A stretch of 64,000 bases of DNA from contig OX457029.1 of assembly GCA_949752745.1 (NCBI GenBank), positions 13,084,039 to 13,148,038 on the forward strand, read 5' to 3'. Of the stretch, positions 26,360 through 38,109 are shown one piece after another (within the stretch, counting starts at the first letter, position 1; each line of letters begins with the position of its first letter). The notes beneath the pieces were generated by a model. The model was not told the origin of the DNA. It searched no databases and saw only the letters and a program-made list of their open reading frames with translations. The stretch is from Protula sp. h YS-2021. Lineage: Eukaryota; Annelida; Polychaeta; Sabellida; Serpulidae. The position numbers and the translations under genes were made by a program.

Positions 26360-27515
26360 ATAATCACTGAATCTTTCGATTATCCCCAAAACAATTCTAA
26401 ACATGGAGAGAAAGTTTCAAAACCATCTCCCTTTTTAGCTTAATGCAGAGTGAAGTGCCAAATGAACCCTCGTTTTAATGAATAGCACAGATAACTGAAT
26501 AACAATTAACCATATTACCAATATTAACACATATAATACCAAGTGTCCCCCACCACAGAATATTCACAATTGTTTTAATTTCATTTGAGAAATATATCAG
26601 ATGTTTATGGGCTTATTGTCATTATGTAACTGTCAGAGGCGTCCAATAAATGCGATAGGAAAGTAATTTTGAAACTAGACAAGATCCGCCCGGAGTGCCT
26701 ATTTGTTAAAGGGGGGATAAATTTCAATCAGCACTCTGCGTTTCGCCATAAATTGGTGTTCTTTCGGAACTTCGCTCCGTGCTTGGCTAAAGAAATGAGT
26801 TTATTAGTTTAAACTTTGCACTCCGCTTTTAGGGATCCTTTAAAAATATGCCTCCCAAATCGGCAAAGAATCAAAGATTATCAAGATTGAATAATCTAAA
26901 AAAGAGCATCTTGTCTTCATCATGAGCCATATTGAATAAAATACCAATTAAAAATAATGTCAAAGAAATTGCTTACTCTTCTTTCTATGAGCTCTACTTT
27001 TAGCCAAAACTAAAATATGAACTGCCATGCATACGTTGCTTTATCTCGAGCGACGAAGATAGCTATTTAAATACAAGCACCGAGTGAGGGCATTCTCATT
27101 TCCTCAGCTGTTGTCTAGCTTTCACTTCGAGTTCCACATATAACCCGCAGCTTATCCACTATAGTTATTCCTTTCACCACCTGTCCCAATCCAAAATTCC
27201 ATGCACTGTGTTAGTTTTAATGAATTGTGCTATTGGGGTAATATTCTTTATGCGTAGTTAAGCTCAAATATATTTACATTATTTAGTGGCTGCTGTTTCT
27301 GTCATGAAGTCTCTTGTGCCTTGTGTTTGCTCTTTTTGTCCCCTTAGCAAATTGTATATTTTTCTACAATTTATATGTTATATAATATATCAATGCGCTT
27401 TGTCCTTTTAAACATATGACCTTTCACAAACATGCAGTCTGTTTACGTTCTGGTAAGGTTGCAATAACAAACACTATTCTTCACTAAGTAAAACTGTAGC
27501 GTAATTTTATTTTAT
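26360..27515. other. Intergenic, no gene recognised
   Basis: AT-rich DNA. The 26690-26830 segment is GC-richer ('cgcccggagtgcc', 'cggaacttcgctccgtgctt') and may be a repeat fragment, but no second copy was seen. Confidence 0.35.
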
Positions 27516-27516
27516 G

Positions 27517-28000
27517 ACAGATTTTAAGCACTTTGTTTTCATTTTTCATGTTATTTCTAATTTTATTGAAAAATTGGTAAAAATTAGTAAAACAAAGTGT
27601 CAAAAATTTGCTTAAAGTTCTTCAAATAAACTTGACAAATTTTCAATAAAAGTTGAAACTGAAACCCGGATTTCTCCCTTCTTGCCACGTGATCTTGTCA
27701 CGTGATCAGCGTATTTATGCAAAATGGCGGCAAACACACAGAAAAAAAACAAAGTAAAACAAGTTGAACATGTGACAGGAAGACCTAATTAAACGTGGTT
27801 ACAGTTTCACCTTTGGGTTGTTGAAAATTTGTTACACTGTTTTCTAAAAAAAACTTTCAACAAATTTCAAACACTTCTTCTTACTAATGCTTCAATAAAA
27901 GTGCAAATTTTCAAAAATTTTGCACAATTTTATTGAAATATCAGTCCAAAATTAGCAATAACTTCGCACTAAAAATGAAAATAAAGTGCTAAAAATTATC
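27517..28000. mobile_element. Foldback/MITE-like element
   Basis: The left end 'cagattttaagcactttgtt' and the right end 'ataaagtgctaaaaattatc' are inverted copies. Similarity continues inward for roughly 140 bp ('attagaaataac' against 'attagcaataac'; 'caataaaagtt' against 'caataaaagtgc'). A central unique part carries two cacgtgatc E-box-like motifs. No protein-coding potential. Confidence 0.65.
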
Positions 28001-28283
28001 AAGAAAGAGCTTCGTACTTGGCACTGGTTTGAGCTACGTTTGGAGTGCACATCAAAGATTCGCATTTGTTTAGTTCTGATATTCATGCTGTCTTTATATT
28101 TTCTCGTGTACTAAATTCATTCTTTACCTTCTGAGATGAAAAATCGGAAAAACAAATATTTGTGTGTTATCTGGTGAATCGATGAACATTTTAGCTTTTC
28201 TTAGTGCTGTGTTTGTCTTTGAACCATTTAGAGAAGTTTCATGGCAAATGGTCTATGTCTTGCAGTGTTGTCTTAGAGGTTCA

Positions 28284-28480
<197 letters not shown>

Positions 28481-28494
28481 TTAAAAACAACTTT

Positions 28495-30300
28495 TCCTTT
28501 TAACGCCAAAATCGGCCTTAACTGAACCAACTGTAATACATGTAAAGATATCTTTCATCTTTCGAAAGCACAGCTCATGTTGAAACAGGTGAAGGGTTGT
28601 AGCGGATGAGTGTGTTCTGAGGCAGTAACAGCAATAATCGCAGGAAATACGAAGAAAGTGCCCTTTCAGTTACAATAGTCTCTGCCTTGTGCCGACTTTC
28701 TATTGCGATGTATGGTATAAAACTCAGGTAATATCTCTTTTATCTCTCTTGAAACCACTTATTGAAACAATTGAAAGACGATTGATTAAAAAAATGCTGG
28801 TTAAAATTGTATAAGTCGCAGTTCGGCGTGGATGTTGAACAATCTCTAAAACCTATACCTAAACCTGAAACAGTCGGATAAAAGCAGTTGTTGCATATCC
28901 CGTAAGCTGGCTGTCCTAAACTTCATCGTAAAGCAGTAAAACGCATCGGAAAAAGATATAGCTGTATTATTTGAATACAACTTAGAATAATCCTTTTATT
29001 GCGCGATTACTGGTTTCTTATATGTAACTAACACAAACCAAGAGATAAAAAAGCATTCTCCGAATACAAAAAAATCAATAAATACTACCCTGTCTAACAG
29101 TATACAAAGGTTCACTAATCAACTTCACACGATGAGTCCATGATTACGTTGGGTAAAATAGGTGTTCTCTGAAATACCGCCCATGACATAGCACTGTAAA
29201 ATGTCTAGGAAGTGGCATGTAGTTGGCTTAGCCATTATTGTATATGGTATATTTGAGTGAAACTTCTCATAGACCTTGGAACTGATGTCATTTGTCCTGA
29301 AATCAGCATTGATGCAGATTCTGTAAAAGGGCCAGTTATACCATAAAAAGTCCGCCTTTCTAAAAGCCTCGTCAATAAACATCAGAACTCGAGTTTAGTT
29401 AGGTCGAAATTTGAAAAGACAATTGAAGTTGATGTTTTTTTAACTAAAAATAATCAATAAATTTTGAAGTTGTGAAGTTTTAAATGAAAAAAACATGCTG
29501 TTCCAATATTTCTTTATGAAACGAAGTAATGAATTTTTAATATATTGAAACTGACTAATTTACAAAGTATCATCATGCGATTAGTAAATACGTAAATATT
29601 TAAGAATGCGCAAAGTACCATCACATGAATAGCAAAAAAGTAAATATCTAAGAATGCACAAATTATCATCATACGATTAGATCACATGAAGACAAGAAAA
29701 AAAGCTAGGAATCTTTGAATTAATGTTTTGTGCTGACTGCTTAATATCACTTTCAAAATCGATCCCTTTTCGGGCTGTCACGACGCCATATTCTGGATTA
29801 AATAATAAATGAAATGACAGAGCTTAAATTAAAAATAAACTATTTGTTTTGAACACAAACGAGTTGAATACTGAAAGTAAAGCAAGCAAGCCATTTTCTG
29901 TTTAAACATATTTTTGTTGAAGTGCCAAATCGATGTCATAAAATGAGTCACACGCAGTGGAGTTGAGCATTCGACCAGTAAGAAGTGCCCCATGCCTTGA
30001 TTCTCAAATTCAGTACAAGTTATCTATAACGTATCTTTCCCGAGATGATGTAGTAGTTTAGTTTGTTTTCTTTGTTAAAACGCCATGTGAAAAGAGTGCA
30101 TTTAACGTGCATCACAGAACACAGTTGATGAGCTTTGTGCGAGCTCTCACTGCGCAAATAGATAACACGACGTATGCCTGCTCAGTCATAAAACCTTAAG
30201 CCAACAAAAACCAAACACTACTCGGCTTATAAGACGTATTCAAGCTGTGTTGTTTGCAATATATTATTCAAGAAATAACCCATTGAAGGAAGTATTTTTG
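28495..30300. other. Intergenic; short ~58 bp repeats near 29560-29690
   Basis: At 29560-29690 'aagtatcatcatgcgattag' and 'aagaatgcgcaaagtaccat' recur with spacing near 58-60 bp, about three copies. The minus-strand frame at 29125-29382 starts with ATG but has no recognisable motif. No gene is called. Confidence 0.4.
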
Positions 30301-30326
30301 CGTTTTAATTTTGTCATGTGTTTAAC

Positions 30327-30352
30327 ATTTCGCTAGCGAAATACGGTTCTAG
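30327..30352 (+). mobile_element. Helitron-like 3' terminus
   Basis: A perfect 16 bp palindrome ATTTCGCTAGCGAAAT (30327-30342) is followed by 'acggtt' and CTAG (30349-30352), then T. The sequence matches the other three termini in the window (TTTCGCTA...TAGCGAAA then CTAG). The upstream extent is not resolved because the internal ~140 bp units were not seen here. Confidence 0.55.
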
Positions 30353-30354
30353 TT

Positions 30355-33120
30355 TAATTTAATTAAGGACACTTGCATGTAACGAGAAGTTGCAATACAA
30401 AATGGCGGAACCTGACGTAATCTAATCAAGGGTCTAAGAGATGACGCATAGCGCTGTGAATTTCAGGTAAAGTGATTAGCCAGTCACAGAAAATCGTGGG
30501 CCCCATCGGAAAGAATCAAGGCTGGGAAAAGGTATTCGTCTCGGCGCAAACGACAAAACATTTTCCTTTTCTATCATGATTTTTCATAAATTGGATATTT
30601 TTGCCATCCTCTACGCTGTTTTACGTCGTTCTTTCTTATTATTACTATCATTATTATTACTAATATTATTATTAATAGCAGTAGTAGTGGTAGCAGCTGT
30701 AACAGTTGCAGTAGTAGTGGTAGTGGTTGTAGTAAGACAGAACCGAAAGAGCCTGTCAGCGATGAGTATTGATCTTTGTTTGTATTTGATCTTTTGATGT
30801 TCCTCGGCATTGAAATAAACCTTATTCATAAACGTTTTAAATTCGTCATATTTTACACGGCCAGTTTGTGGTGTTGTGCCCTTACATAACCGGAAAATAA
30901 AGAAAAGATCAGAAATATTATTAATTTGTTCTTTTTAGCATGTATCTCACCAAAATGTAGCGTGATCTAATGTGATGACAACACTCATTTCAATGTGGCA
31001 TCTACCCTCAGTTAACAGACTGCTTTATAATTTTTTTTCTGTAAGCAATTTTGAAAACATTGCAATGCTTGGTAAAGCCAGAGATGACTCATAAATGCTG
31101 CTTGATGTTCTTTTCATACTGCGGATTTAGCAAATCTTGTTGCGTTCGTTTCATACTGCGGCTTAAAACCCGACCAAATATCCCCGAGGTTCTGAATTAG
31201 TGGCTTTTCGCACCGCCATTTTGTTTAGGGTGTGTAAGACTAATTCTAAGCAAATGCGCAGTAAAAAAAAAAAAGTAAAAAGAAAGGCAAAAAACAAAAA
31301 AAAAAAACAAACAAAAAACTCATCTGCTGAGCTTTGGCAAGCATTTCGATACAGCTTTCTGTTTTAATTGTTCATAAAAAGTTTCTAAAATAGTTAACCA
31401 CACATCATCATTCAAATTGGTTACATTGAACAACGTTTTCTCAGCTGTCTTAGGATTTGGGTCTGGCCATTTACGCAGATTTCATGTAATTAACTTTGTC
31501 GACTTCAGCATAGAACGACAGAGGCAGTAAAGTTGACAGTACTAATTTCCCTTCAACATATTTCTTCATATTTAAAATTGTGCATCAAAACAGGACGATA
31601 TCGAAAAATTCAAGCTGAGTCAAGCAATCCGGTGAGGGTTCATACTGCTGCTTTGGATTAACTAATCCAGGCCGGATTTATTAATCATTAGTGTGCACTT
31701 TTCACGATGTGGATTTGCTCAGGATGAGTCGAACTTATCCTGAGTTAATACGCAAAAGAGCCAAAGACCTAAGTACAGTTGTCCTTTAAATTTTCCTGAA
31801 CTACTTTTTATTGGAATTCAATTTATTTCAATCTACAAAGTCCTTATTAACTTCGTTAACACATAAAATGTTCCTTTCAAGGATTCTTACGACATAAAAC
31901 GTGGCCATAAAATAACAATGAATGGAGTATTGACGAGCAATCGATTTTTTTCTAATCAATTTATAGATTCTCTGCAAAAATTCGAAATAAAAATGTTAAT
32001 AACGCTTATTTTTTTAGGAGTTTGAATTGATTGTGCAATCGAAATATCAACCCTTAGCTATTGATTTGACGCTTTTTGGCGACAGCAACACCATCAGGAA
32101 TAGAAAAAAAAACAGAGATAGATCATATGGCAGCTATTATCAGTCTTGCCCGGGATGGGGATGAGGAGGGGACACCATTGTACAAGTTGGTGAGCATACG
32201 TGCAATGACTTTAAAACGACCCCTGAACGAGGAGTGCTAAGTATGAAATCATATTCCCTTTTCAAGAAAACACGCAGTGCAGTTTCGAAAGACTGCCCTT
32301 AATTTCTTGTTAGAAACGTGGGCGTACTGAGTGAAAAATCATCTCCCCCCCTCCCCGATTACCGAAACTGACACTCAGCTCGGACCACGTCTGGCCTCAA
32401 AATTACCCCTTTTTTCCCACGTTTCAAAACGCATGGTAACACATATACCGCCCTCCCACCTCCTACCCCCGGGAAATCCTGTCTGCCTCATATTTTCATT
32501 TGAATTGTTGGGAAAAATCATGAAGTAATACATTTCAACACTTCTTAAAGTTTTCGATCAAGCTTTTGAATCTAAGGCATTTTCTGTAGAACTACCCTAG
32601 AAAAAGGGGAAAATAACAAACTCTGTTGGCTGCCAAATACGTAACATACGGTAAGAATCTCTCAAAAACATAATATATGCATCTAAACAAAACCTGTTAC
32701 TTTTTTCAGTTCTTCCTGCAACTTCAAGGAACACACCATCAAAGTGCGAAAATCCACAATCATCACAAAACTTATTGATCGTCTATAATTTATATGCTTT
32801 ATTTATTAAACATTCGAAAGTTCTTCTTCTTCTTCTTCTTCGTCTTCTTCTTCTTCACATTAAGATACTATTCACTTCACAAAATACTGCATCAACCCAT
32901 GACTGCGTTTGTTTGTTTGTTCTTTTTTCGGTACATCTGACATAAAACAAAACCGATCATATAGTTACGGCGTTGTGACCAAAAGCATTGATATCATTTC
33001 TTATAACCCTGACATCTGAAAATAATGGACAAAAGTAACTTTTTAAACAAATAGCATTAACATTCGAAAACTTCGAACTTCACAGTTGCAAGCGCAATGA
33101 CTTTCCGTGCTCGTTACTTC
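30355..33120. other. Intergenic with simple repeats
   Basis: Contains a mixed ATT/AGT simple tract (30635-30735), a poly-A-rich patch (31262-31318) and a (TTC)n tract (32822-32858). 'ttcatactgcgg' recurs at 31112 and 31148. No gene recognised. Confidence 0.4.
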
Positions 33121-33129
33121 ACACATAAT

Positions 33130-33545
33130 ATTCCTTTGTCAAGAATTTGTCGAAAAGTTGTCGAACTGACAAGAGACTGACTAATTTGCTTTGTCCATTT
33201 GACGATGCCCAATTCAACGAATTGCAATCAAAAATTCGTCAACACTTTGTCATAAATTTGTCATTAATTCGTCAGTTTACAGCTTGTCATTAATTCGTAA
33301 TGCTAATAATTCGTCAGAAACTCGTCATTTTGAATTCGTCAATTTGTCAAAAATTCGTCAAAACTTCGACGAATTGATTGACAATCCTAAACTCGTCAAC
33401 CTGACGATGCCTAACTCAACAATGTAAATTTGTCAAAAATTTGTCTTTTTCACTGTCTTGTCAGTTGTTGTCATGTATTTGTCAAATGCTAATTTGCAGT
33501 TTGTCAATATTTTGTCACAAATTCATCAAAATATCTTGGACAAGT
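33130..33545. repeat. Degenerate TTTGTCA/TTCGTCA array
   Basis: Dozens of short units like 'aattcgtca', 'aatttgtca' and 'caaaaattcgtca' at about 11 bp spacing. The reverse-complement form (tgacaagtt) makes up the region 35400-36080. Confidence 0.7.
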
Positions 33546-33549
33546 GATT

Positions 33550-34590
33550 GACGAACTATCCGAATAGAGAATATTAGACAAAATAGTTACGATTTGAAAA
33601 CATCTAGATCAACACCATTGTCTAAGGTCATTGCAGCCAGCCAAGTTCAAGTTAATCAAGTATAATGAGACTGTTCAGGGACATTGTTACCAGCTTCAAA
33701 CATTAATATCTAATTATACTAGAGTAGCCAGTGCACACGAACATCAGAATACCCGAACATGTCAAACTCTTTTATTAGGCAGCCATTGTTTTTTGTTGTC
33801 AACAAAAACAAATCTTAGGCCAACCCCACCACCTCCCGTGCCATCCTTTTCCACCTCCTGCCTCTCCTGTGTACAAAGTTTTAAATTTTGTACTGTTTCA
33901 AAATTAAAACTATTATCTTATATAACTATGAATGAATATATATATATGTGGGATATGTGGATATGTGTATGGGAACATGTTTAACCATGTGAGATGTGCG
34001 ACTATAAACTGAGCTTATACTCTACGTCTTTTTTATCCGGATCTGGAAGGTGGTCACTGTGAAGGTTTTACTGTAAGTCTTTTTCATCCGGGTCACGACA
34101 AGCAGGTCTTACTCTTTGTCTTTTCATCTGATTCCGGAAGGGGGTGGCTAAAACAGATTTTCCTGTACCTCTTTTTATCCGGATCTTGAAGGCTGTTGCT
34201 CGTAATGAGTTGTGCCATGGTATTTTTATAAGAAACATCTGAAAGGTGGTCGCCACTTCGCCAATTCCCTATTTAGTTGTTTTTGATAACCGTCACCCCC
34301 ACTTCCATGATCTAATGTCGGATCTCAAACAACACTAACCCCTTACCTCTTTCACTGTATGGGACCGTACCCAAAGTGCACTTACATCAGCAGAAAAAGC
34401 AGAAAAGGCACAGAAAGCATCCTTCTTACTGAGAATCCATTTCGCAAAAAGTTGCCATTTAATAATTTTGATGAAGTCACGAATATTATAATGATATTGT
34501 GATAAAGAGGATTTTTTTCTCATTTGGATAGCTGATTTTTGATGATATATTATATCAATAAAATTCTTATATTTTTTATTTATTAACTGA
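33550..34590. other. Intergenic; weak ~57 bp repeats at 34020-34215
   Basis: At 34020-34215 'ctttttatccggatct' recurs about four times. Otherwise no feature recognised. Confidence 0.4.
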
Positions 34591-34594
34591 TATA

Positions 34595-35292
34595 CAGTAA
34601 AACCCCGGATATGGACACCCCTCTATTATGGACACCCCTGAATTATGGACAGCATTTCTCAGTCTGTTTTAAAACGTCATAGAGTTCTGTTATATCTAGA
34701 CCCCTCTATTGTGGACACCCCTCTATTCAGAATTAGGGACACTCTTTTTATCCCGTAAGTACGGTTACACATTTAAAACAACCCTTGTATTGTGGACAGT
34801 CAAATTGCTGTCCATATTTTGTACGTTTTGTAAACAACGCCTATCAGCATGTTACTCGGTAGTGTTTGTTTTTTGTTTTTTTTTTCGCTATTGTTATCTG
34901 TGGGTATTGAGTACATTATATTGAACACAGTGCATGTAAAGACAACAGGGCATATTGCAAAAGATGTGTGCTTAAGAGAGAAACTTTATACGACTAATCC
35001 CTATTGACATGTGCTCGGTCTTTTAAAATGTGTATAAAGGAGCAAATAATTGATTGTCCTTATACTCAGTTAATAGTAAAATAAACTGCTATTTATAATA
35101 CGTGTTACGTCTGAATATGGGTAGTGTGAAAAGAAAACGGAACGAACTTTCGCTATCTGATAAAGTTAAAATAATCAAAACTTCAATACTCAAATAGAAC
35201 TCAAATGAACAGGACCTCGAAATTAGGAACACCTCGCCATTAGGGACAAAATTATTCAGTCACTTTTTGTCCCTAATAGCGGGGTTTCACTG
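34595..35292 (+). mobile_element. pogo/Tigger-like deletion derivative
   Basis: The ends are inverted (CAGTAAAACCCCG at 34595 and CGGGGTTTCACTG at 35280-35292), each flanked by TA. This is the TA target and CAGT terminus expected of pogo/Tigger elements. Subterminal 'tatggacacccctctatt' units repeat four times. The ~698 bp length and a 26-codon transposase start (see 35117) indicate an internally deleted copy. Confidence 0.8.
35117..35197 (+). pseudogene. Truncated pogo/Tigger transposase N-terminus
   Basis: The ATG opens a 26-residue frame beginning MGSVKRKRNELSLSDKVKII and ending at TAG. It resembles the start of the CENP-B/psq-type DNA-binding region of Tigger transposases (basic KRKR, then LSLxDKVKII). 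The rest of the gene is missing; the right subterminal region starts within about 20 bp. Confidence 0.7.
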
Positions 35293-35399
35293 TATTTATT
35301 TACTGATTTCTGAAATGACGACTGAATTGGGTTGCTTTCTAAAAGATTAAGTTTTAGAGGCGGAAGCATCTTAAGGCATGAAATTCCCAGGGCAGTCCT

Positions 35400-36080
35400 T
35401 TCACATCAAATTGGTCACGTTGACGAACTTGTGACAAGTTTCCGACAATTTTATGACAAGTTGCTGACAAGTTTTGCAGTATTGTAGTATATAATATATT
35501 GCACATGGCGGTTTACTTACGAACGCATAAGCTGCAGATTTTGATATTTATACCATCAGTTGTTATTTTGATAGCTATACGATCAGGTTTTGTTATAATA
35601 AACATTAAAATAATCGAATCCATTACTCTGTTTGATTACCTGCCATTAAGTACAACAATATACATTATTCATTGCAACGGTGGGCGATAATACAATTTTC
35701 ACAAATTTCACAAGCATTTTACAAACATCACAACTTATTTCAAAACATGCAGAGACTATGATGTATGCACTTACATCATGGTTTATCCATTAAACATGTT
35801 TTTAAGACGCGATAATTTGAAACTTCTAGTAATATTCATTAAAACCTAAGAAATCTCAAAAAGGATGCCCGCGTGTTTTCACTTGTTTTGAAAAGGATGT
35901 GACGTCATGGTGACGCAGTACTTGACAAATTTGTGACAAGTTTCTGACAAGATAGCGACACGTGTTTGTCAATATATGACGAGGCATTGGTCAGAAACTC
36001 GTCAGAACCCTGACGAGGTCAAACTTGTCAAACTGACAATCAACTGACAAGTTCTTGACAAACTACTGACAAAGTGTGAC
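35400..36080. repeat. Degenerate TGACAAGTT array, inverted relative to 33.1-33.5 kb
   Basis: Units like 'tgacaagtttccgacaa' and 'tgacaagttgctgacaag' cluster at 35405-35475 and again at 35915-36080, with AT-rich sequence between. Their orientation is opposite to the 33130-33545 array. Confidence 0.65.
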
Positions 36081-36081
36081 G

Positions 36082-36625
36082 AGGCAAAATTATGTGTGTT
36101 GGTCTAGTAGATTAACTGCGGTAGAATAACTTCATACAATTTTAGTGCACTATCCACGGTGCTACTGGTCATCCTGAAAAATAATACGCTTCTCTCTCCC
36201 ATCCTACGCCACAATCCATCCCCTCTCTCCTACCACCCCTCCCCCCCCCCCCCCCCCGACCCCGAGACATTTGTTCCAGCGTTGTTATGAAACAGCTGAC
36301 CTCTGAGGGGATCTGTCTGTTATGTATAAACAAAGAGCGAATAAATATTTTAAAAGGTAATTCCAATATTTTATTAGTACTTTCGCGGTATCCCCAATGG
36401 CTCTGAGTTACTATACAACGGATCGAACTGCGGTAGATCGAGGTAGGCTGTCGGACAACAACGTTATTCCAGAGGTTGACAGAGCGCCTTTTGATAACCG
36501 GTGACTGACATTTCCACAGGTGGTGGCGCAAACCGTTAGCTCAGCAGTTGCCAGTAAGATAAGTAAGGCAAGTAATTCGCTGGAAGAGAACTTGCTGGCT
36601 TTGACACAGTAACAGGGCGACGGAG
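36082..36625. other. 3' flank of receptor gene
   Basis: Holds a poly-C tract (36240-36257) and a minus-strand AATAAA at about 36369-36374, roughly 255 bp past the receptor stop, a possible polyadenylation signal. No gene recognised. Confidence 0.4.
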
Positions 36626-36627
36626 AA

Positions 36628-37749
36628 CTAAAGCAAACAGTTCTCTTCTTCTGTGTTGTTTACATTGACACTGACAGCAAACAGATTCTCTCTGGAGCTG
36701 GCCGTTTGTGCCATCACAGTCCTCGACTTCTTTTTCTTGCAGTAAGCTAATTGCGCTGGTATCCGGAACTTGACCAGTAATATGTAATAGAGGATAATTT
36801 TGGAGCTACGGAATAAATCTTTAAGCGTCGCGGAGGCAGAGCTCCACAGGTATCTCGCATCCTCACACGAGACCGAGCATGAATATGATTGGCTTAAATA
36901 AGTGCCAACAATAAACTCGTAGAATTCATAGGCGGACGCAGGGGCTTGCGTCACAGTATGTGCCACGCCCAATATGAGGAAAACTCGTCTTAAAATAACC
37001 ATATCATCTACGTAAATAATCCGACTTTTCCTTAATTTGTCCTTGAAGTGCGCACTTCTGCAGCGTATTATTGAACAACACACAATGATGGATATCCAGG
37101 GCAGGAGTGTTACAACCAGTAAATTAGTAATTGGCCAAATATGGTCTCGGAATTTATCACTGCTATAGTCCCCTCCCGGGGTGAAAGTACACAGATTCGG
37201 CCCTGGCTCTAAACCAAGATCTTCGGGAGATATCACACTGTATGTGAAAAAGAAGTGACCATTTAAGCAGCAAATCGCGAGGGTGAGAAGGAGGAGAGAG
37301 TGCTTCGTTCTCTCCCATGTGCAGATTTTGTGTGCTTTTTCCGGTGATGACGTCACAAGGGCTAGTTCTATAAACGGGATGACTAATATCCACTCAGAGG
37401 CGTGAAAAATAGCGCTGGTGATAAAGTGAAATACCTCACAAGCAGAATCCGTTTTCACTATGAGCTGGTCCTGTAAGCTGATCCCAAACACGCTCCTGTA
37501 CCAGACATTACCGGACCGAATACACAAGACAAGTATATCGAGTGCTCCTAAGAGTGTCAGGTAGATAAGTGGTGGAGTGGTGCCCACCGACAGCCGTGTC
37601 AGTGCTACCAGGTTGTAGCTGTTAGTTACGATGCCCATGACGATCAGGATGATGGCTGCGTATTGATCCAGAATGATTGCTAGCCATACAACTGTCGGCA
37701 GGGACGTGTCTATGATGTAGGTAGAGTTGCTAGCCGTAGTGTCGTTCAT
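36628..37749 (-). CDS. Rhodopsin-class GPCR, peptide-receptor-like, divergent
   Basis: Single-exon 373-residue seven-helix receptor with a true ATG. N-glycosylation sites are at N2 and N8. Helix 1 has GIVTN with N43 as the conserved Asn, and helix 2 carries D71. C104 in helix 3 and C187 in loop 2 can form the usual disulfide. The W120...P.KA..ICT spacing resembles invertebrate FMRFamide-receptor-like orphans. The DRY position reads E128-L-A, and helix 7 reads SSKIILYY instead of NPxxY, so two activation switches are altered. The C-tail is basic then Ser-rich. Either a lineage-specific receptor with unusual coupling or one losing function; the intact frame favours the former. Ligand unknown. 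The start codon and next codons match units of the array at 37745-38080. Confidence 0.85.
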   Translation of the reverse strand: MNDTTASNSTYIIDTSLPTVVWLAIILDQYAAIILIVMGIVTNSYNLVALTRLSVGTTPPLIYLTLLGALDILVLCIRSGNVWYRSVFGISLQDQLIVKTDSACEVFHFITSAIFHASEWILVIPFIELALVTSSPEKAHKICTWERTKHSLLLLTLAICCLNGHFFFTYSVISPEDLGLEPGPNLCTFTPGGDYSSDKFRDHIWPITNLLVVTLLPWISIIVCCSIIRCRSAHFKDKLRKSRIIYVDDMVILRRVFLILGVAHTVTQAPASAYEFYEFIVGTYLSQSYSCSVSCEDARYLWSSASATLKDLFRSSKIILYYILLVKFRIPAQLAYCKKKKSRTVMAQTASSRENLFAVSVNVNNTEEENCLL

Positions 37750-38080
37750 ATTTGTGTATCATTTGAGTGGCAGGTGATGTCGTTCATGTGAACGCCGTAG
37801 AAGTGCCAGTGTCAATTCACAAGGCAGTGTCATTCACATGAGAGTTCAACTCACCAAGCAGTGTGATTCATGTGACTATCCGACTCACAAAGCAGTATCA
37901 TTCATATGAGTGTCCATCTCACCAGGCAGTGTCATTTATGTTTGTGTTCCAATAGAGTGTCACACAGTGTCGTTCAACTGAGAACACCCAACTCACAAGG
38001 CAGTGTCGCCCATGACGGTATCCAAATAACTGGTGTTCTCACGTGTGTTTTCTATTCACTTATGAGACAATGTCATCTAT
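37745..38080. repeat. ~43 bp minisatellite abutting receptor start
   Basis: Units like 'caaggcagtgtcattcatgt' plus 'gagtgtccaactcac' recur about eight times. Read on the minus strand, each unit offers ATGAATGACACTG. The receptor begins ATGAACGACACTA, so its start falls in the array. Confidence 0.7.
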
Positions 38081-38109
38081 GACGTCATTCGCACACATTC
38101 AGTAATGTC

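Noticed and set aside
29125..29382. 85-residue minus-strand frame with an ATG
   Set aside because: Protein-like composition, but no recognisable family and no splice or polyadenylation context.
36169..36531. 120-residue minus-strand frame next to the receptor
   Set aside because: No motif, runs through a poly-C-encoded Gly tract, and lies in the receptor's 3' flank.
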